A stretch of 17,889 nucleotides of DNA from assembly GCA_041623895.1 (NCBI GenBank), contig JBFJVZ010000110.1, forward strand, positions 1 to 17,889. Reading direction: 5' to 3'. Source of the stretch: JBFJVZ01 sp041623895 (GTDB lineage Bacteria; Planctomycetota; Planctomycetia; Pirellulales; Pirellulaceae). Below the pieces are notes generated by a model. That model was not told where the DNA came from. It searched no databases and worked only from the letters and a program-made list of their open reading frames with translations. Both the position numbers and the translations under genes were made by a program. Every line of letters starts with the position of its first letter. Position 1 is the stretch's first letter. Shown piece by piece: positions 5,069 to 13,670 of the stretch.

Positions 5069-8056
5069 CTACTCTTTCTCATCTAGTTTTTTCAGCACCA
5101 GGTTCAGCTGGCGGGTCATTAAATCGATCCGTTGTTCCAGGGCGTCGATTTTCCGCTTCAGTTCACCCAAGTCGGAAGACTTGCCGCCAGCATCGGATTG
5201 CTGCGTTGCCTGCGCGGCTTGCATGGCTAAGCGTTCTTTTTCGCGTTCAGCATCGAAAGCTTGCAGTCTGTCGATCAATTCCTGGTTTGGAATTTCCGCG
5301 ATCACGAAGTACTGCAAACTGGCCGACGCCAGATTCGAATCACTGGCGGACACGGCAATCGGAACCGCCACGGGGATGCCCTTGGGACGGCGGCCCAGGG
5401 CAGTGGAGGCAATTTCGGCCCACGAGTTTGCCAGCGTACTCAGTGTTTGGGCGTACGGCTCACCACGATTCATGCTTTTCAAATCTGATTCCAGTGCAGC
5501 AACTGCCTCCGACCTGATTCCGTCATTATCAATCGTGATTTCGCCGCTGGATGCGTCAATCTTCATCGACTCCGGCGGATTCAACAGGAAAAAGTTGACC
5601 GGCGGTTTGCTGCCCCGCAGAGTGTGTTTCAGCGTCGTCGATCCTTTAGCGGCCAAGGCAATGGTTGATTGTTTTGGAAGGAAACTTAGCTCATGTGCTG
5701 CTTCGCGCGCTTCCAGATCCGGCGTCGGTACCTGCCAGCGGTATAGATCTTTGCCGTACACCACGTAAGCTTCACGTTTGGCAACTTGCAGCACTGGCGG
5801 CGACGTTGCCATCTGTTCGGCGGTTTCTGAGTAGAGCTGTTTGCGAACGATTACTTGACGCGCATCAATATCCCCGGACGCGGTCAGTGACAGTTCGAAT
5901 TCGGTGCGCCAGGTATGGGTGGAACCGGGCACCTGCATTTGTTGACTCCGCGAATCCAGGCTGATTTGAGTGTTCGATTCGGGAACCTTTTTCCTGCTCG
6001 TCGACAATCGACCGCCGGCACCTGCAAAGTTTCGCATGTTGACTGGGTATCCGCCGCCAAACGATTCACTGTCCACGAAAAACCGAGCATCAGGATTTCG
6101 CATCCCTCCGACGATGGTCATTCCCTCGGCGTCGATGAACAACTTTGGCTCAAGATCAAACCCGTACAACACGCCTTGAACGAACAAGCCATCGTCCCGA
6201 AGCGCACTTCCGCGGGCAAGGTTCAGGGTCGAGAATATTCTCAGCCGTTCAAACGACTTGGCGTCAAAGATCTCGATCTCTGATTCCGTTTGCACGATCA
6301 GGATGTTGTCGACGACCGCGATCCGCGAGATGGGCCCCCGTGCAACCAATGCCTTCTCGCGTTGCAGATCTTGAATGCGAAGTATTTCGCACTTCGGCGA
6401 ACCTTCAAATGCCGGGCGCAATATGACATGCTGATCCGTGACGATGCAGTCGCCGATTTGTTCGGCAACTTTACGTTCCGACTGGACTTTTGCGGTCGTT
6501 AAGTCCAGCACGGCAATGCGAACAACCGAGGGCAAGGTTCCCTGAGCACGTCCGTACGCATTTCCTTGAGGACGTCCGTATGGATCCATGGCCGGTCCAT
6601 CCCAAATGACGGCTCGCTTGGCATCAGCAGCAACGGAAAAACCGGCCGGCGAAAAGGGCAAGCGTATGCTGGGAAACGTGACGGTCAAATCAAAACGTAA
6701 CGTTCGTTCGATGTCACCATGTTTGATGGTTGCAACGATCGCCGCCGGTCCCACTTGGTCCGGGTCAGGTTTCCACGTCAGTGCAAGACCGTCGGATTCT
6801 AATCCGTCAGGAACTTCGTCCAACGTGATTTCGACGCGATTGTCCATGGGTTTTAACGTGAAGCGATTTTCGCGCTGAGCGAGTATCTGTGACGCTCCTT
6901 CCAGCGTGGCCAACAAGAATGGTTCATCGGGCAAATCAAAATCAGCTAAGGGTACGAATTGAAGCCGGTTGCGATCGGCAACCACCACTCGCTCGCGAAC
7001 ATCGTCGGCAAACACTCGATAGCGTTTCGCCAAAACCTTGTAGTCCGCGCTGGAAGAAATACCGCGGGGTAGTTCGCGGTCGCCTGCATCCACCGTCGCT
7101 GCGATCGTGACGGAGTCACCGATGCTCGTGAACGTGTTGTACGAGGCTGCGCGTAAAGTCGGCATATTACCGCCGGAGCGCGACCGGCGCGACGGAAAGG
7201 AATCAACGTCGGCTAAACCGACGACAACGGGGCGGGACTTGAAAAAAGCCTGCGGGACGAAATCGAGCCCGGCGACATGTTTTTCCAAGTCTCGCGTGAA
7301 TACTTTTGTGCCGGTAGCGGTGTAGCGGTCAAAGGGGTCGGGCACGTAGGCGGCTGTCGAATCGTGATCATAGAACAGCCTGCTGAATTGTGGCTTGTCG
7401 TCCGCCAAGCTGTTGGCAAGGATCAACGACTCGAAACCGGAGGGCGACCATGGTCCACGCCGATACGCGACTTGACCGCTTGCCGAAATGGCACAGTCCA
7501 TCGAATCGTCGAAGGCGGCACCGTGAGCATTTAAATCTCGCAAGCTGACGACCCCGGTGGTCGAGTCATGCCCCGAACCATAGCAGTAATACAGAAACGG
7601 ATCTTCCGGGTTGATCGATCCCGTAACAAACGAAACGCCACTTTGGCTGAGTTCAATCTTCTTTAACAGCACAAACTCGGTTTCTTTGTTGGCTTTGACA
7701 CCGCCCGCGTCCAACAGATACATATGTGAATCCTGCGAACAGACAACCGCAAAGACGTGCTTGTCGCCAAAGTGTTTGTAGACGATCGAACACGGCGTCG
7801 AACCAACACGTAGTTTTGCCGCCGGCTCGGTCTTACCGGAGGCTAGATCATCGTGCCGAAAGAAAGCGACTTCGTTTGTCTCGGCTGCTACCGCTGCGAT
7901 GGAACCGGTTTGCGGGTGCAGCGCAAAGTCAGCGTAGTCGGCCGGCAGCGAAAGCGTTTGAACTTCGCCCTGACCGGTATTGACCCACATGCCCAGGACA
8001 AACACTGCCGCAGCTAGCCTGAAAACTTTGCCAAACGAGTCTGTGATCGCAGCCAT
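5069..8056 (-). CDS. Exported beta-propeller protein with Ig-like domains and C-terminal coiled coil
   Basis: Function unknown. The 995-residue product starts with a signal peptide (about 1-30; hydrophobic core FRLAAAVFVLGMWV, small residues before EVQTL). Residues 31-370 read as propeller blades (for example DYADFALHPQTGSIAAVAAE). About 380-462 looks like an Ig/cadherin-type domain (ITLDEVPDGLESDGLALTWK). More propeller-like sequence follows. A putative-Ig segment (LNPPESMKIDASSGEITI) lies in the last quarter. The end is a coiled coil (about 926-995, including LGELKRKIDALEQRIDLMTR). I chose the internal ATG at 8056 because GAAGGAAA (8061-8068, complement) is a strong RBS and the signal peptide then sits at the N-terminus; the frame is open to 8119. 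It is probably secreted or surface-associated. A short duplication, DPYGRPQGNAYGRAQG, lies mid-protein. Confidence 0.85.
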   Translation of the reverse strand: MAAITDSFGKVFRLAAAVFVLGMWVNTGQGEVQTLSLPADYADFALHPQTGSIAAVAAETNEVAFFRHDDLASGKTEPAAKLRVGSTPCSIVYKHFGDKHVFAVVCSQDSHMYLLDAGGVKANKETEFVLLKKIELSQSGVSFVTGSINPEDPFLYYCYGSGHDSTTGVVSLRDLNAHGAAFDDSMDCAISASGQVAYRRGPWSPSGFESLILANSLADDKPQFSRLFYDHDSTAAYVPDPFDRYTATGTKVFTRDLEKHVAGLDFVPQAFFKSRPVVVGLADVDSFPSRRSRSGGNMPTLRAASYNTFTSIGDSVTIAATVDAGDRELPRGISSSADYKVLAKRYRVFADDVRERVVVADRNRLQFVPLADFDLPDEPFLLATLEGASQILAQRENRFTLKPMDNRVEITLDEVPDGLESDGLALTWKPDPDQVGPAAIVATIKHGDIERTLRFDLTVTFPSIRLPFSPAGFSVAADAKRAVIWDGPAMDPYGRPQGNAYGRAQGTLPSVVRIAVLDLTTAKVQSERKVAEQIGDCIVTDQHVILRPAFEGSPKCEILRIQDLQREKALVARGPISRIAVVDNILIVQTESEIEIFDAKSFERLRIFSTLNLARGSALRDDGLFVQGVLYGFDLEPKLFIDAEGMTIVGGMRNPDARFFVDSESFGGGYPVNMRNFAGAGGRLSTSRKKVPESNTQISLDSRSQQMQVPGSTHTWRTEFELSLTASGDIDARQVIVRKQLYSETAEQMATSPPVLQVAKREAYVVYGKDLYRWQVPTPDLEAREAAHELSFLPKQSTIALAAKGSTTLKHTLRGSKPPVNFFLLNPPESMKIDASSGEITIDNDGIRSEAVAALESDLKSMNRGEPYAQTLSTLANSWAEIASTALGRRPKGIPVAVPIAVSASDSNLASASLQYFVIAEIPNQELIDRLQAFDAEREKERLAMQAAQATQQSDAGGKSSDLGELKRKIDALEQRIDLMTRQLNLVLKKLDEKE

Positions 8057-8241
8057 TGAATTTCCTTCGCAGGGGGCAGAGAGAAATCTAAGCTTAATGT
8101 TTGGCACATGGCGGGGCAAAGATTTTGGATCACATCGCCCAAACTTTGCTAACCATAGACTGCTCTAGTAACACCAATAGCGGATGGTCAGAATAATGTC
8201 GGCAACGCGTTTTCAAGGCTCCATAAGGAAATTCAACACAA

Positions 8242-8490
8242 ATGCCAAAACAAGAAAACGACTCCTTAATTGAGCGCATGAAGAAGCTTCCGCTTTGGCA
8301 ATGGGGTGGGATCACGATCTTTGCTGCCATTTTTTCCAACATGGCAACTCAGCTGATGATTCAAGCCGGCGACATGCGGCGCAGCGAGGAGCGTGCTGCG
8401 CAGTTGGGTGCCGCCATCGCCGGCGGATTACTCTTGCTGATCGGCATCGCCCTAATCGTAGCTCACTTTGTTCGCCGCAATTCGGGTTGA
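8242..8490 (+). CDS. Small two-helix membrane protein, unknown function
   Basis: I do not recognise this 82-residue protein. A charged N-terminus (MPKQENDSLIERMKK) leads to a first hydrophobic segment at about 18-38 (WQWGGITIFAAIFSNMATQL). A charged loop with RRSEERAAQLG follows, then a second helix at about 55-75 (AAIAGGLLLLIGIALIVAHF) and a basic tail, RRNSG. AAGGAA at 8225-8230 lies 11 nt before the ATG. It is divergent from the propeller gene, with a 185-bp shared upstream region in which I see no convincing promoter. It lies 58 bp before the next gene, so the two may be cotranscribed. Confidence 0.75.
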   Translation: MPKQENDSLIERMKKLPLWQWGGITIFAAIFSNMATQLMIQAGDMRRSEERAAQLGAAIAGGLLLLIGIALIVAHFVRRNSG

Positions 8491-8548
8491 TCGGTATACT
8501 CTTATCAAGTGATCCCAATGTTCCCAATCTCATGCCAGGACGTTGACC

Positions 8549-9127
8549 ATGATCCGCTTGCTTACGTTCTCGCTGCTTGCTTTTACTGTGCTAAACGCCG
8601 ATTCCCGGCCGGCGGCTGCTTGGGTGATGATGAGTGTCTTACCCAAAGGCGAGGTCCCGCGGAATTGTTCACAACCGCTCGCCCAAGCGCTGACGAAAGT
8701 GCGGCCGATTCGAGCAGAAAGCATCGACGGGTTTGGTCATTACTCCTGCACTCTTTACTACCGCGGTACACACAACAACGTACAGGACTTGCTTGATGCC
8801 TTGGGCGAGATGGACAAGCACCGCGTCGTGATCCGTATCGACGACAGCGGCAAACCCGGGAAACTAACTTCTCGAAAGGCATTTCCGCTGCCCAGACCGA
8901 TGTTTTTCAGCTACCAGGTCTCGATCAGCTGGAATCAACTAGTCGACGCGGGTACCTTGACGCCCTCGCCCTATCCCCAGAGCATCATCTTGACCATCTA
9001 CTCCGGTGGCGGAATCAAGCCGGACGAATTGCGATTCCCGGACAACGCGACCCAAGCCGATGTTGCCGCACGAAAAGCCGTCTTGAAGGCTGGTACGGGA
9101 AAACTTGAGATTGTGGAACTACCGTAG
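8549..9127 (+). CDS. Exported protein of unknown function
   Basis: I do not recognise a family for this 192-residue protein. It has a clear signal peptide (MIRLLTFSLLAFTVLNADSRPAAA, cleavage likely near residue 24). A mixed soluble domain follows with two cysteines (C40 and C67), which could form a disulfide after export. The stretch NVQDLLDALGEMDKHRVVIRI (about 77-97) looks like a helix followed by a strand. The start is ATG 8549, with AGGA at 8537-8540 as RBS; a TTG two codons upstream is less likely. It is followed by 65 bp before the predicted leu promoter. Confidence 0.75.
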   Translation: MIRLLTFSLLAFTVLNADSRPAAAWVMMSVLPKGEVPRNCSQPLAQALTKVRPIRAESIDGFGHYSCTLYYRGTHNNVQDLLDALGEMDKHRVVIRIDDSGKPGKLTSRKAFPLPRPMFFSYQVSISWNQLVDAGTLTPSPYPQSIILTIYSGGGIKPDELRFPDNATQADVAARKAVLKAGTGKLEIVELP

Positions 9128-9192
9128 CGGGCGAAAACATTTCTCAGATCCAATGACGGGAAGTCTTCCGAATGTAACTGCGGCGCGAACCA

Positions 9193-9222
9193 TTGACTCG
9201 GCGGGGCAGTCCTGGCTACCAT
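9193..9222 (+). promoter_or_regulatory. Predicted promoter of the leu leader-leuA unit
   Basis: TTGACT (9193-9198, 5 of 6 to TTGACA) and TACCAT (9217-9222, 4 of 6 to TATAAT) have an 18-bp spacer. Initiation 6-9 bp downstream of the -10 would fall at 9228-9231, at or next to the leader-peptide ATG (9229). That fits the lack of a Shine-Dalgarno sequence before the leader. This is an alignment by eye. Confidence 0.5.
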
Positions 9223-9228
9223 AAGCTC

Positions 9229-9288
9229 ATGAAATCGCAAAACCTGCTTCTATCGCTGCTGCTATCACGCCATTTTGGCGGGCGATAA
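9229..9288 (+). CDS. leuL: Leucine leader peptide of the leuA attenuator
   Basis: The 19-residue open frame reads MKSQNLLLSLLLSRHFGGR and ends in TAA. Six of its codons are leucine, in two runs of three (CTG CTT CTA, then CTG CTG CTA). This is the expected composition of a leader peptide that senses charged tRNA-Leu. It lies 121 bp upstream of leuA, after a promoter-like sequence and before an intrinsic terminator. No Shine-Dalgarno is visible, and the predicted transcription start coincides with the ATG, so translation may be leaderless. By analogy with enterobacterial leu and trp leaders, the peptide itself probably has no function beyond ribosome positioning. The symbol follows that analogy. 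Confidence 0.8.
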   Translation: MKSQNLLLSLLLSRHFGGR

Positions 9289-9367
9289 GGGTTTGTGCGG
9301 ACCACCCGATGTGGTCAGAATCAACATCAAAACGGTACCCGAGTCGCCCCGCGGCTCGGGTTTTTTT
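9280..9367 (+). promoter_or_regulatory. Transcription attenuator: antiterminator and rho-independent terminator
   Basis: The terminator pairs CCCGAGTCG (9338-9346) with CGGCTCGGG (9352-9360): nine base pairs, one of them G-U, with a 5-nt loop, followed directly by seven Ts (9361-9367). The competing antiterminator pairs 9280-9286 (GGGCGAT) with 9343-9349 (GTCGCCC), and 9289-9292 (GGGT) with 9337-9340 (ACCC), around a two-by-two mismatch. It would sequester the terminator's 5' arm. Its 5' strand includes the leader stop codon. A ribosome stalled at the Leu codons (9244-9264) would leave it free, and a ribosome at the stop codon would cover it. A separate hairpin, GACCAC/GTGGTC (9300-9316), nests inside the antiterminator loop. 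Folding was done by hand. Confidence 0.78.
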
Positions 9368-9408
9368 ATGCTTCCAGCGACACACTTCCAATCAAAGGTT
9401 CCTTCCAC

Positions 9409-10989
9409 ATGTCGCAATCCACGACGAACCCCGAAAGTAACGTCAGCGAACCAGACCAGGACAGTCAGGCTCGCATGATACGGATCTTTGACACCACGCT
9501 CCGCGATGGCGAACAATCGCCCGGGGCGAGCATGAATCTGACTGAGAAGCTGGAGGTCGCTCAGATGCTGACCGACTTGGGGGTCGATGTGATTGAAGCA
9601 GGCTTCCCGATCGCTTCGCCGGGCGATTTTGAATCGGTCAAGCAGATCGCGCAAACGGTCCGCGGCAGCACAATTTGCGGGCTCGCCCGCTGCAACGACA
9701 AAGACATCGATGCGGCGTGGGAGGCGGTCAAGTACGCGCCGCAAGCACGGATTCACGTCTTCTTGGCCACCAGTGCGATCCATCGCGAATTCAAGCTGCG
9801 GATGACTCCCGACGAAATCGTCAACCGTGCCATCGCCGGAGTCAAACGCGCGGTGGGCTATTGCGACGATGTCGAGTTCTCTCCCGAAGACGCTTGCCGC
9901 ACCGAGTACGACTTTCTGTGTCGAGTCGTGGAGGCAGCGATCGACGCCGGCGCGACGACCATCAACATTCCCGACACGGTGGGCTACGCAACGCCGAGCG
10001 AAGTTTATGATCGCTTCAGAATGCTCCGCGAGCGGGTCCCGAATATGGATCGGGCCGTCTTGAGCACGCATTGCCATGATGATCTTGGTTTAGCCGTCGC
10101 CAATTCGCTGGCAGCCGTGGCCGCCGGGGCAGGGCAGATCGAGTGCACCATCAACGGCATCGGCGAACGAGCAGGAAATGCGGCACTGGAGGAAGTCGTG
10201 ATGGCCATCAAGACTCGTAGCGACTTTCATCATTGCCAGACGCGAATCGACAGCAAGCGTCTAGTTCCGGCCAGCCGCCTGGTCAGCAAGACAACCGGAA
10301 TTACTGTGCAGCGCAACAAGGCAATCGTTGGCCGCAACGCCTTTGCGCACGAGTCAGGCATCCATCAGGACGGTATGCTCAAAGAACGCACAACCTACGA
10401 AATCATGTCGCCTGAGGAAGTTGGATTTTCCAAGACCGATTTAGTGCTTGGCAAACACAGTGGCCGAGCTGCCTTGGCCGACCGCGCGAGAACTTTAGGT
10501 TACACCCTGACAGGTGAGCAATTGCAAACCGTCTTTGAGCAGTTCAAACTCTTGGCCGACAAGAAGAAAGACATTTACGACGGCGACATCATGGCGCTGA
10601 TTCAACAGGAAATCAGCGGCAGCGTGGACAAACAATGGTCCTTGATCGATTACGAAGTCACCAGCGGCAAGAATCGCGCACCGCATGTCCGCTTGACACT
10701 TCGGCACGGTGACCAGGAGACAACCGAGCAAGTCGAGCAGGGAGACGGCCCGATCGATGCCGCGTTCTGGGCAGTCGAAAAAATCACGGGCATCCAGGTT
10801 GTCTGCAAAGATTTTCGGGTCCGCAGTGCAACCCTGGGACGCGACGCGATCGGCGAAGTCAACTTGGAGGTCGAGCACAAAGGTCGAACCTACCGCGGCG
10901 TTGGTGTCAGTACCGACAGCGTGGAAAGTACGATCTTGGCGATGCTGAACGCGGTCAACCGAATCGTCGAAGACCAGATGCGCGAATAG
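9409..10989 (+). CDS. leuA: 2-isopropylmalate synthase LeuA
   Basis: LeuA condenses acetyl-CoA with 2-ketoisovalerate to 2-isopropylmalate, the first committed step of leucine synthesis. The 526-residue product matches the long bacterial form (E. coli about 523). The catalytic TIM barrel starts with FDTTLRDGEQSPGA (27-40), carrying R32 and metal ligand D33. STHCHDDLGLAVANS (219-233) gives metal ligands H221 and H223, and GERAGNA (252-258) gives N257. These residues align with D16, H204, H206 and N240 of Neisseria LeuA. ESGIHQDGMLK (315-325) is also conserved. The last 120 or so residues look like the LeuA allosteric dimer domain that binds leucine. I chose ATG 9409 (AAAGG at 9394-9398); the open frame extends back to 9295, but that part is the attenuator. 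Control is probably double: attenuation and leucine feedback. Confidence 0.97.
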   Translation: MSQSTTNPESNVSEPDQDSQARMIRIFDTTLRDGEQSPGASMNLTEKLEVAQMLTDLGVDVIEAGFPIASPGDFESVKQIAQTVRGSTICGLARCNDKDIDAAWEAVKYAPQARIHVFLATSAIHREFKLRMTPDEIVNRAIAGVKRAVGYCDDVEFSPEDACRTEYDFLCRVVEAAIDAGATTINIPDTVGYATPSEVYDRFRMLRERVPNMDRAVLSTHCHDDLGLAVANSLAAVAAGAGQIECTINGIGERAGNAALEEVVMAIKTRSDFHHCQTRIDSKRLVPASRLVSKTTGITVQRNKAIVGRNAFAHESGIHQDGMLKERTTYEIMSPEEVGFSKTDLVLGKHSGRAALADRARTLGYTLTGEQLQTVFEQFKLLADKKKDIYDGDIMALIQQEISGSVDKQWSLIDYEVTSGKNRAPHVRLTLRHGDQETTEQVEQGDGPIDAAFWAVEKITGIQVVCKDFRVRSATLGRDAIGEVNLEVEHKGRTYRGVGVSTDSVESTILAMLNAVNRIVEDQMRE

Positions 10990-11085
10990 GCCGAAAGTTC
11001 GTTCTCAGTCGTCGTTCGCTGCGCAAAACAACTTTGAAAGTCGTCGTTCGGACGCAGGGCTCCGTCGACAATAGAGTCTCAGCCC

Positions 11086-13578
11086 TCATCCAACGCTATC
11101 GCCTTTTTCATCTTCGTCGTCCCAGTCCAGCGTATCTTCCAAGTTCCTCACGACCCCGCCGTCCTCCTCAGCCGCCGCATCGCCTTCATCTTCATACGCT
11201 TCTTCTACATAATCGATCTCGGCATCCTCTTCCTCCACATAATCGATCTCCGCTTCATCGACCACTTCAATGTCACTGACGTCAGCTGACTCTGCTGGAA
11301 TCAGGTACTCTTCCTCGGCCGTCTCTTCCGCTCCTGCAAAATCGACTTCGGCCGTCTCGTCCGGTTCGGCGTAACCAGGCTCAGCGGACTCTTGGATTGG
11401 AAACGTCAGCTCACCGGTCAGTGGATCTCGCGTCAGCTGCATCGAATCTTCGTCGGGGGTAAATGATGCTTCACCGCGCAACATGCGAATCTCTTCGTCA
11501 TCGGTTGATGGCTCACCGATTGTTTCCTCCAAGACGTTGACGTCATCGTCGCTATCATTAAGGATGTCACCAACATACAGCGGGCTTGAATCCGCCTCAG
11601 CTTCGATGTCCGCCGCCTCTGCTACACTCGGCTGATCCTCCGTTAATTCAACATCCGGAAGATCAAGCTCTTGAATTTCATCGTTGGTCGGTAGCGAGTC
11701 GATCTCCACTGTCTCAGCTGTGGCATCGACGTGGGACATTGGTCCAACATATTCAGTGGTGATTTCCTGTTCAGGACTTGCTTCCTCATCAATCCTGACG
11801 GTGTCGTGCAATTCAACGACGGTTGGCAACTCCGGCAACAGCTGCTCATCGACGGTGTCGTATTCATCACCGGATTCGACGGATCCGGTATCTTCAGCGT
11901 ACAACTCCTCTGTTTCGTCTCGCGACTCCTCCATGTAATCCAGTTCTGCATCCGCGTCGTCATCATCGTCTAGTTGATCGACGGCGGGCTCCTGCTCTAC
12001 CTCCGCGTCGTCCGCGATTACCTCTTCGATTTCTTCCACTGTCTCACGTAACGACTCCGCTTGCGGGGGCTGAGCAATATCAACCGTTTCCTCGATCGGT
12101 TCCCTTGAATGCTCGAAATCCATTTGCTCGAGATCAACTGTCTCTTCAAGCTCGGGTTGATCCTGAACTTCGACAATTCCAATCGCTTCGGCCGCGAGCG
12201 CGGCGGTGCCGGCAACGGAGGTATCTGGCGGTCCGGCAACGGCGTCGTCGACGAAAGTGTCTTCGATGGGAGTGGTGGCACCAGGATCTTGCGGTGGTGG
12301 AAATGTTTCATCGACATTATCACGCAGGACCTGGCGTCCCAATTCAATCGCCTGCTCTTCGCTCCATCCGCAGAAACCAACAAAGTGATCGGCCAGGATT
12401 GCGGCCAGGATCTGCCGGTACATATCAAATTTTGGCCACACGAACTCCAACTTGTAAGCGTCGCTGTAGTAGCCGATTTGATTGTTCCGGGGCACCGCTT
12501 CCAGGCGTGCGGCCGCATCGCGCGCGATAAATGACGGCGTGTTGCTGTACCACCAATGTCCGTTGGTGATCACGTTTGGAAAGATCCACGCGTAGCTGAC
12601 CAATTCCTGATTGGTCACACTAGCCAGCACAGAGATTGGAAATTTGACGTCGGTGAAGGTGTTAAAAAGTTCGCGATATTGAATCAGTGAAACCCGGCTA
12701 TCGTACAAGTCGTGACCCTGGTAAACACCGCCTCCGTAGACTCCACGATTCACGCCGATCATCAGATCGAACGGCAATCGATATTGGTCGCACAATTCGG
12801 CCAGCGTCCAAAACACGCGACGTGACAAGGCGGTCTGATGAGACTCATCGGCGTCGCTGCCACGACGCAGAACCTCGTCCAGCGCCGTCGTCGCACGGCC
12901 GTCACTGACTGGCAGCGGCTCGAAGGACGGTGGTATCGAAATCGCACATGCTCGGGCACCGGAACGGACGAAATATTGAAACCGTTGTTCCAGCGAGGCT
13001 CGAAGACTGTGCAGCGAACCATCCAGTTCGATCCCCGTGCAACCTTCTAACCGCTGGCGTGTTTCTCTTTTTGTCAGATGGAACACCAAATCATCAGTAC
13101 GCAAACACGGGATGTACCTGTCGGTATCGAAGCCCTGCAACTGATCGTCAAAATCGTTGGTCAAGAAAACGGCTTCAACATTGCTCTGATCGAGAACCAT
13201 CTGCGGCCACTCGGCCGAATTCATCCGCGCCTCGGCAGCGTCATACAACGATTCCCAATTCGAGTGATCGATGCGGCTGTCTTCAAAGCCAAAAAACGTC
13301 CGACAAATCGATATTAGCCACTGATAGTTCGCCGTATTTTCAATGTTTGGCAAACCGTGCACCAAACGCTTGACCAGTTCGCGCGGCGGCAAACCAGCCT
13401 CTTCAATTTCTTCCCGAGGCATCCCCGCCGAATGGATCAACTCGGTGTAGTAGTGATATCCCAGAATATCCGCCAGTGTCGACGAAGCGGGATGGTGAGG
13501 GTTGATGTGCGTGTGGGGGTCGATCAATCGAATCGATGAGATTGCCTGATAGATCGAATCGCGTACAGACTGGGTCAT
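11086..13578 (-). CDS. Uronate-isomerase-family amidohydrolase with a 400-residue acidic tail
   Basis: Residues 1-425 resemble glucuronate/uronate isomerases (UxaC-like, amidohydrolase superfamily). They include the strand-1 metal motif DPHTH (H22, H24), ADILGYHYYTELIHSAG (36-52), FPNVITNGHWWYSNTPSFI (333-351) and GYYSDAYKLEFVWPK (369-383), with the likely catalytic D373. True UxaC interconverts uronates and ketouronates; the substrate here is unverified. Residues from about 430 to 830 are low-complexity, dominated by Glu and Asp with few basic residues. They include a 10-residue duplication (EIDYVEEEDA, then EIDYVEE) encoded at 11207-11255. The fusion is uninterrupted. I chose ATG 13578 because the 107 codons upstream (to 13899) translate a repeat region and look non-coding. 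No clear Shine-Dalgarno precedes it. It converges on leuA across 96 bp. Confidence 0.8.
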   Translation of the reverse strand: MTQSVRDSIYQAISSIRLIDPHTHINPHHPASSTLADILGYHYYTELIHSAGMPREEIEEAGLPPRELVKRLVHGLPNIENTANYQWLISICRTFFGFEDSRIDHSNWESLYDAAEARMNSAEWPQMVLDQSNVEAVFLTNDFDDQLQGFDTDRYIPCLRTDDLVFHLTKRETRQRLEGCTGIELDGSLHSLRASLEQRFQYFVRSGARACAISIPPSFEPLPVSDGRATTALDEVLRRGSDADESHQTALSRRVFWTLAELCDQYRLPFDLMIGVNRGVYGGGVYQGHDLYDSRVSLIQYRELFNTFTDVKFPISVLASVTNQELVSYAWIFPNVITNGHWWYSNTPSFIARDAAARLEAVPRNNQIGYYSDAYKLEFVWPKFDMYRQILAAILADHFVGFCGWSEEQAIELGRQVLRDNVDETFPPPQDPGATTPIEDTFVDDAVAGPPDTSVAGTAALAAEAIGIVEVQDQPELEETVDLEQMDFEHSREPIEETVDIAQPPQAESLRETVEEIEEVIADDAEVEQEPAVDQLDDDDDADAELDYMEESRDETEELYAEDTGSVESGDEYDTVDEQLLPELPTVVELHDTVRIDEEASPEQEITTEYVGPMSHVDATAETVEIDSLPTNDEIQELDLPDVELTEDQPSVAEAADIEAEADSSPLYVGDILNDSDDDVNVLEETIGEPSTDDEEIRMLRGEASFTPDEDSMQLTRDPLTGELTFPIQESAEPGYAEPDETAEVDFAGAEETAEEEYLIPAESADVSDIEVVDEAEIDYVEEEDAEIDYVEEAYEDEGDAAAEEDGGVVRNLEDTLDWDDEDEKGDSVG

Positions 13579-13670
13579 AGTAGGATCGTGAGAAGTGTAA
13601 GCAACAAAAACACAAGCGAGCGGAAAACCTTGGTGAGCCCAGGCAACAAGATACTCTCCGCCGCCGCACC

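Noticed and set aside
9289..9337. T-box or leucine riboswitch in the leuA leader
   Set aside because: No T-box consensus or specifier stem is visible. The leader peptide with Leu codons and the antiterminator explain the region.
9265..10077. 270-codon minus-strand open frame opposite leuA
   Set aside because: It is a mirror of the strongly conserved leuA coding strand, with no recognisable motif or RBS.
11007..11050. 12-bp direct repeat (AGTCGTCGTTCG) between leuA and the isomerase-like gene
   Set aside because: Two short copies at 11007 and 11039, with no hairpin strong enough to call a terminator. It could be chance or minor repeat debris.
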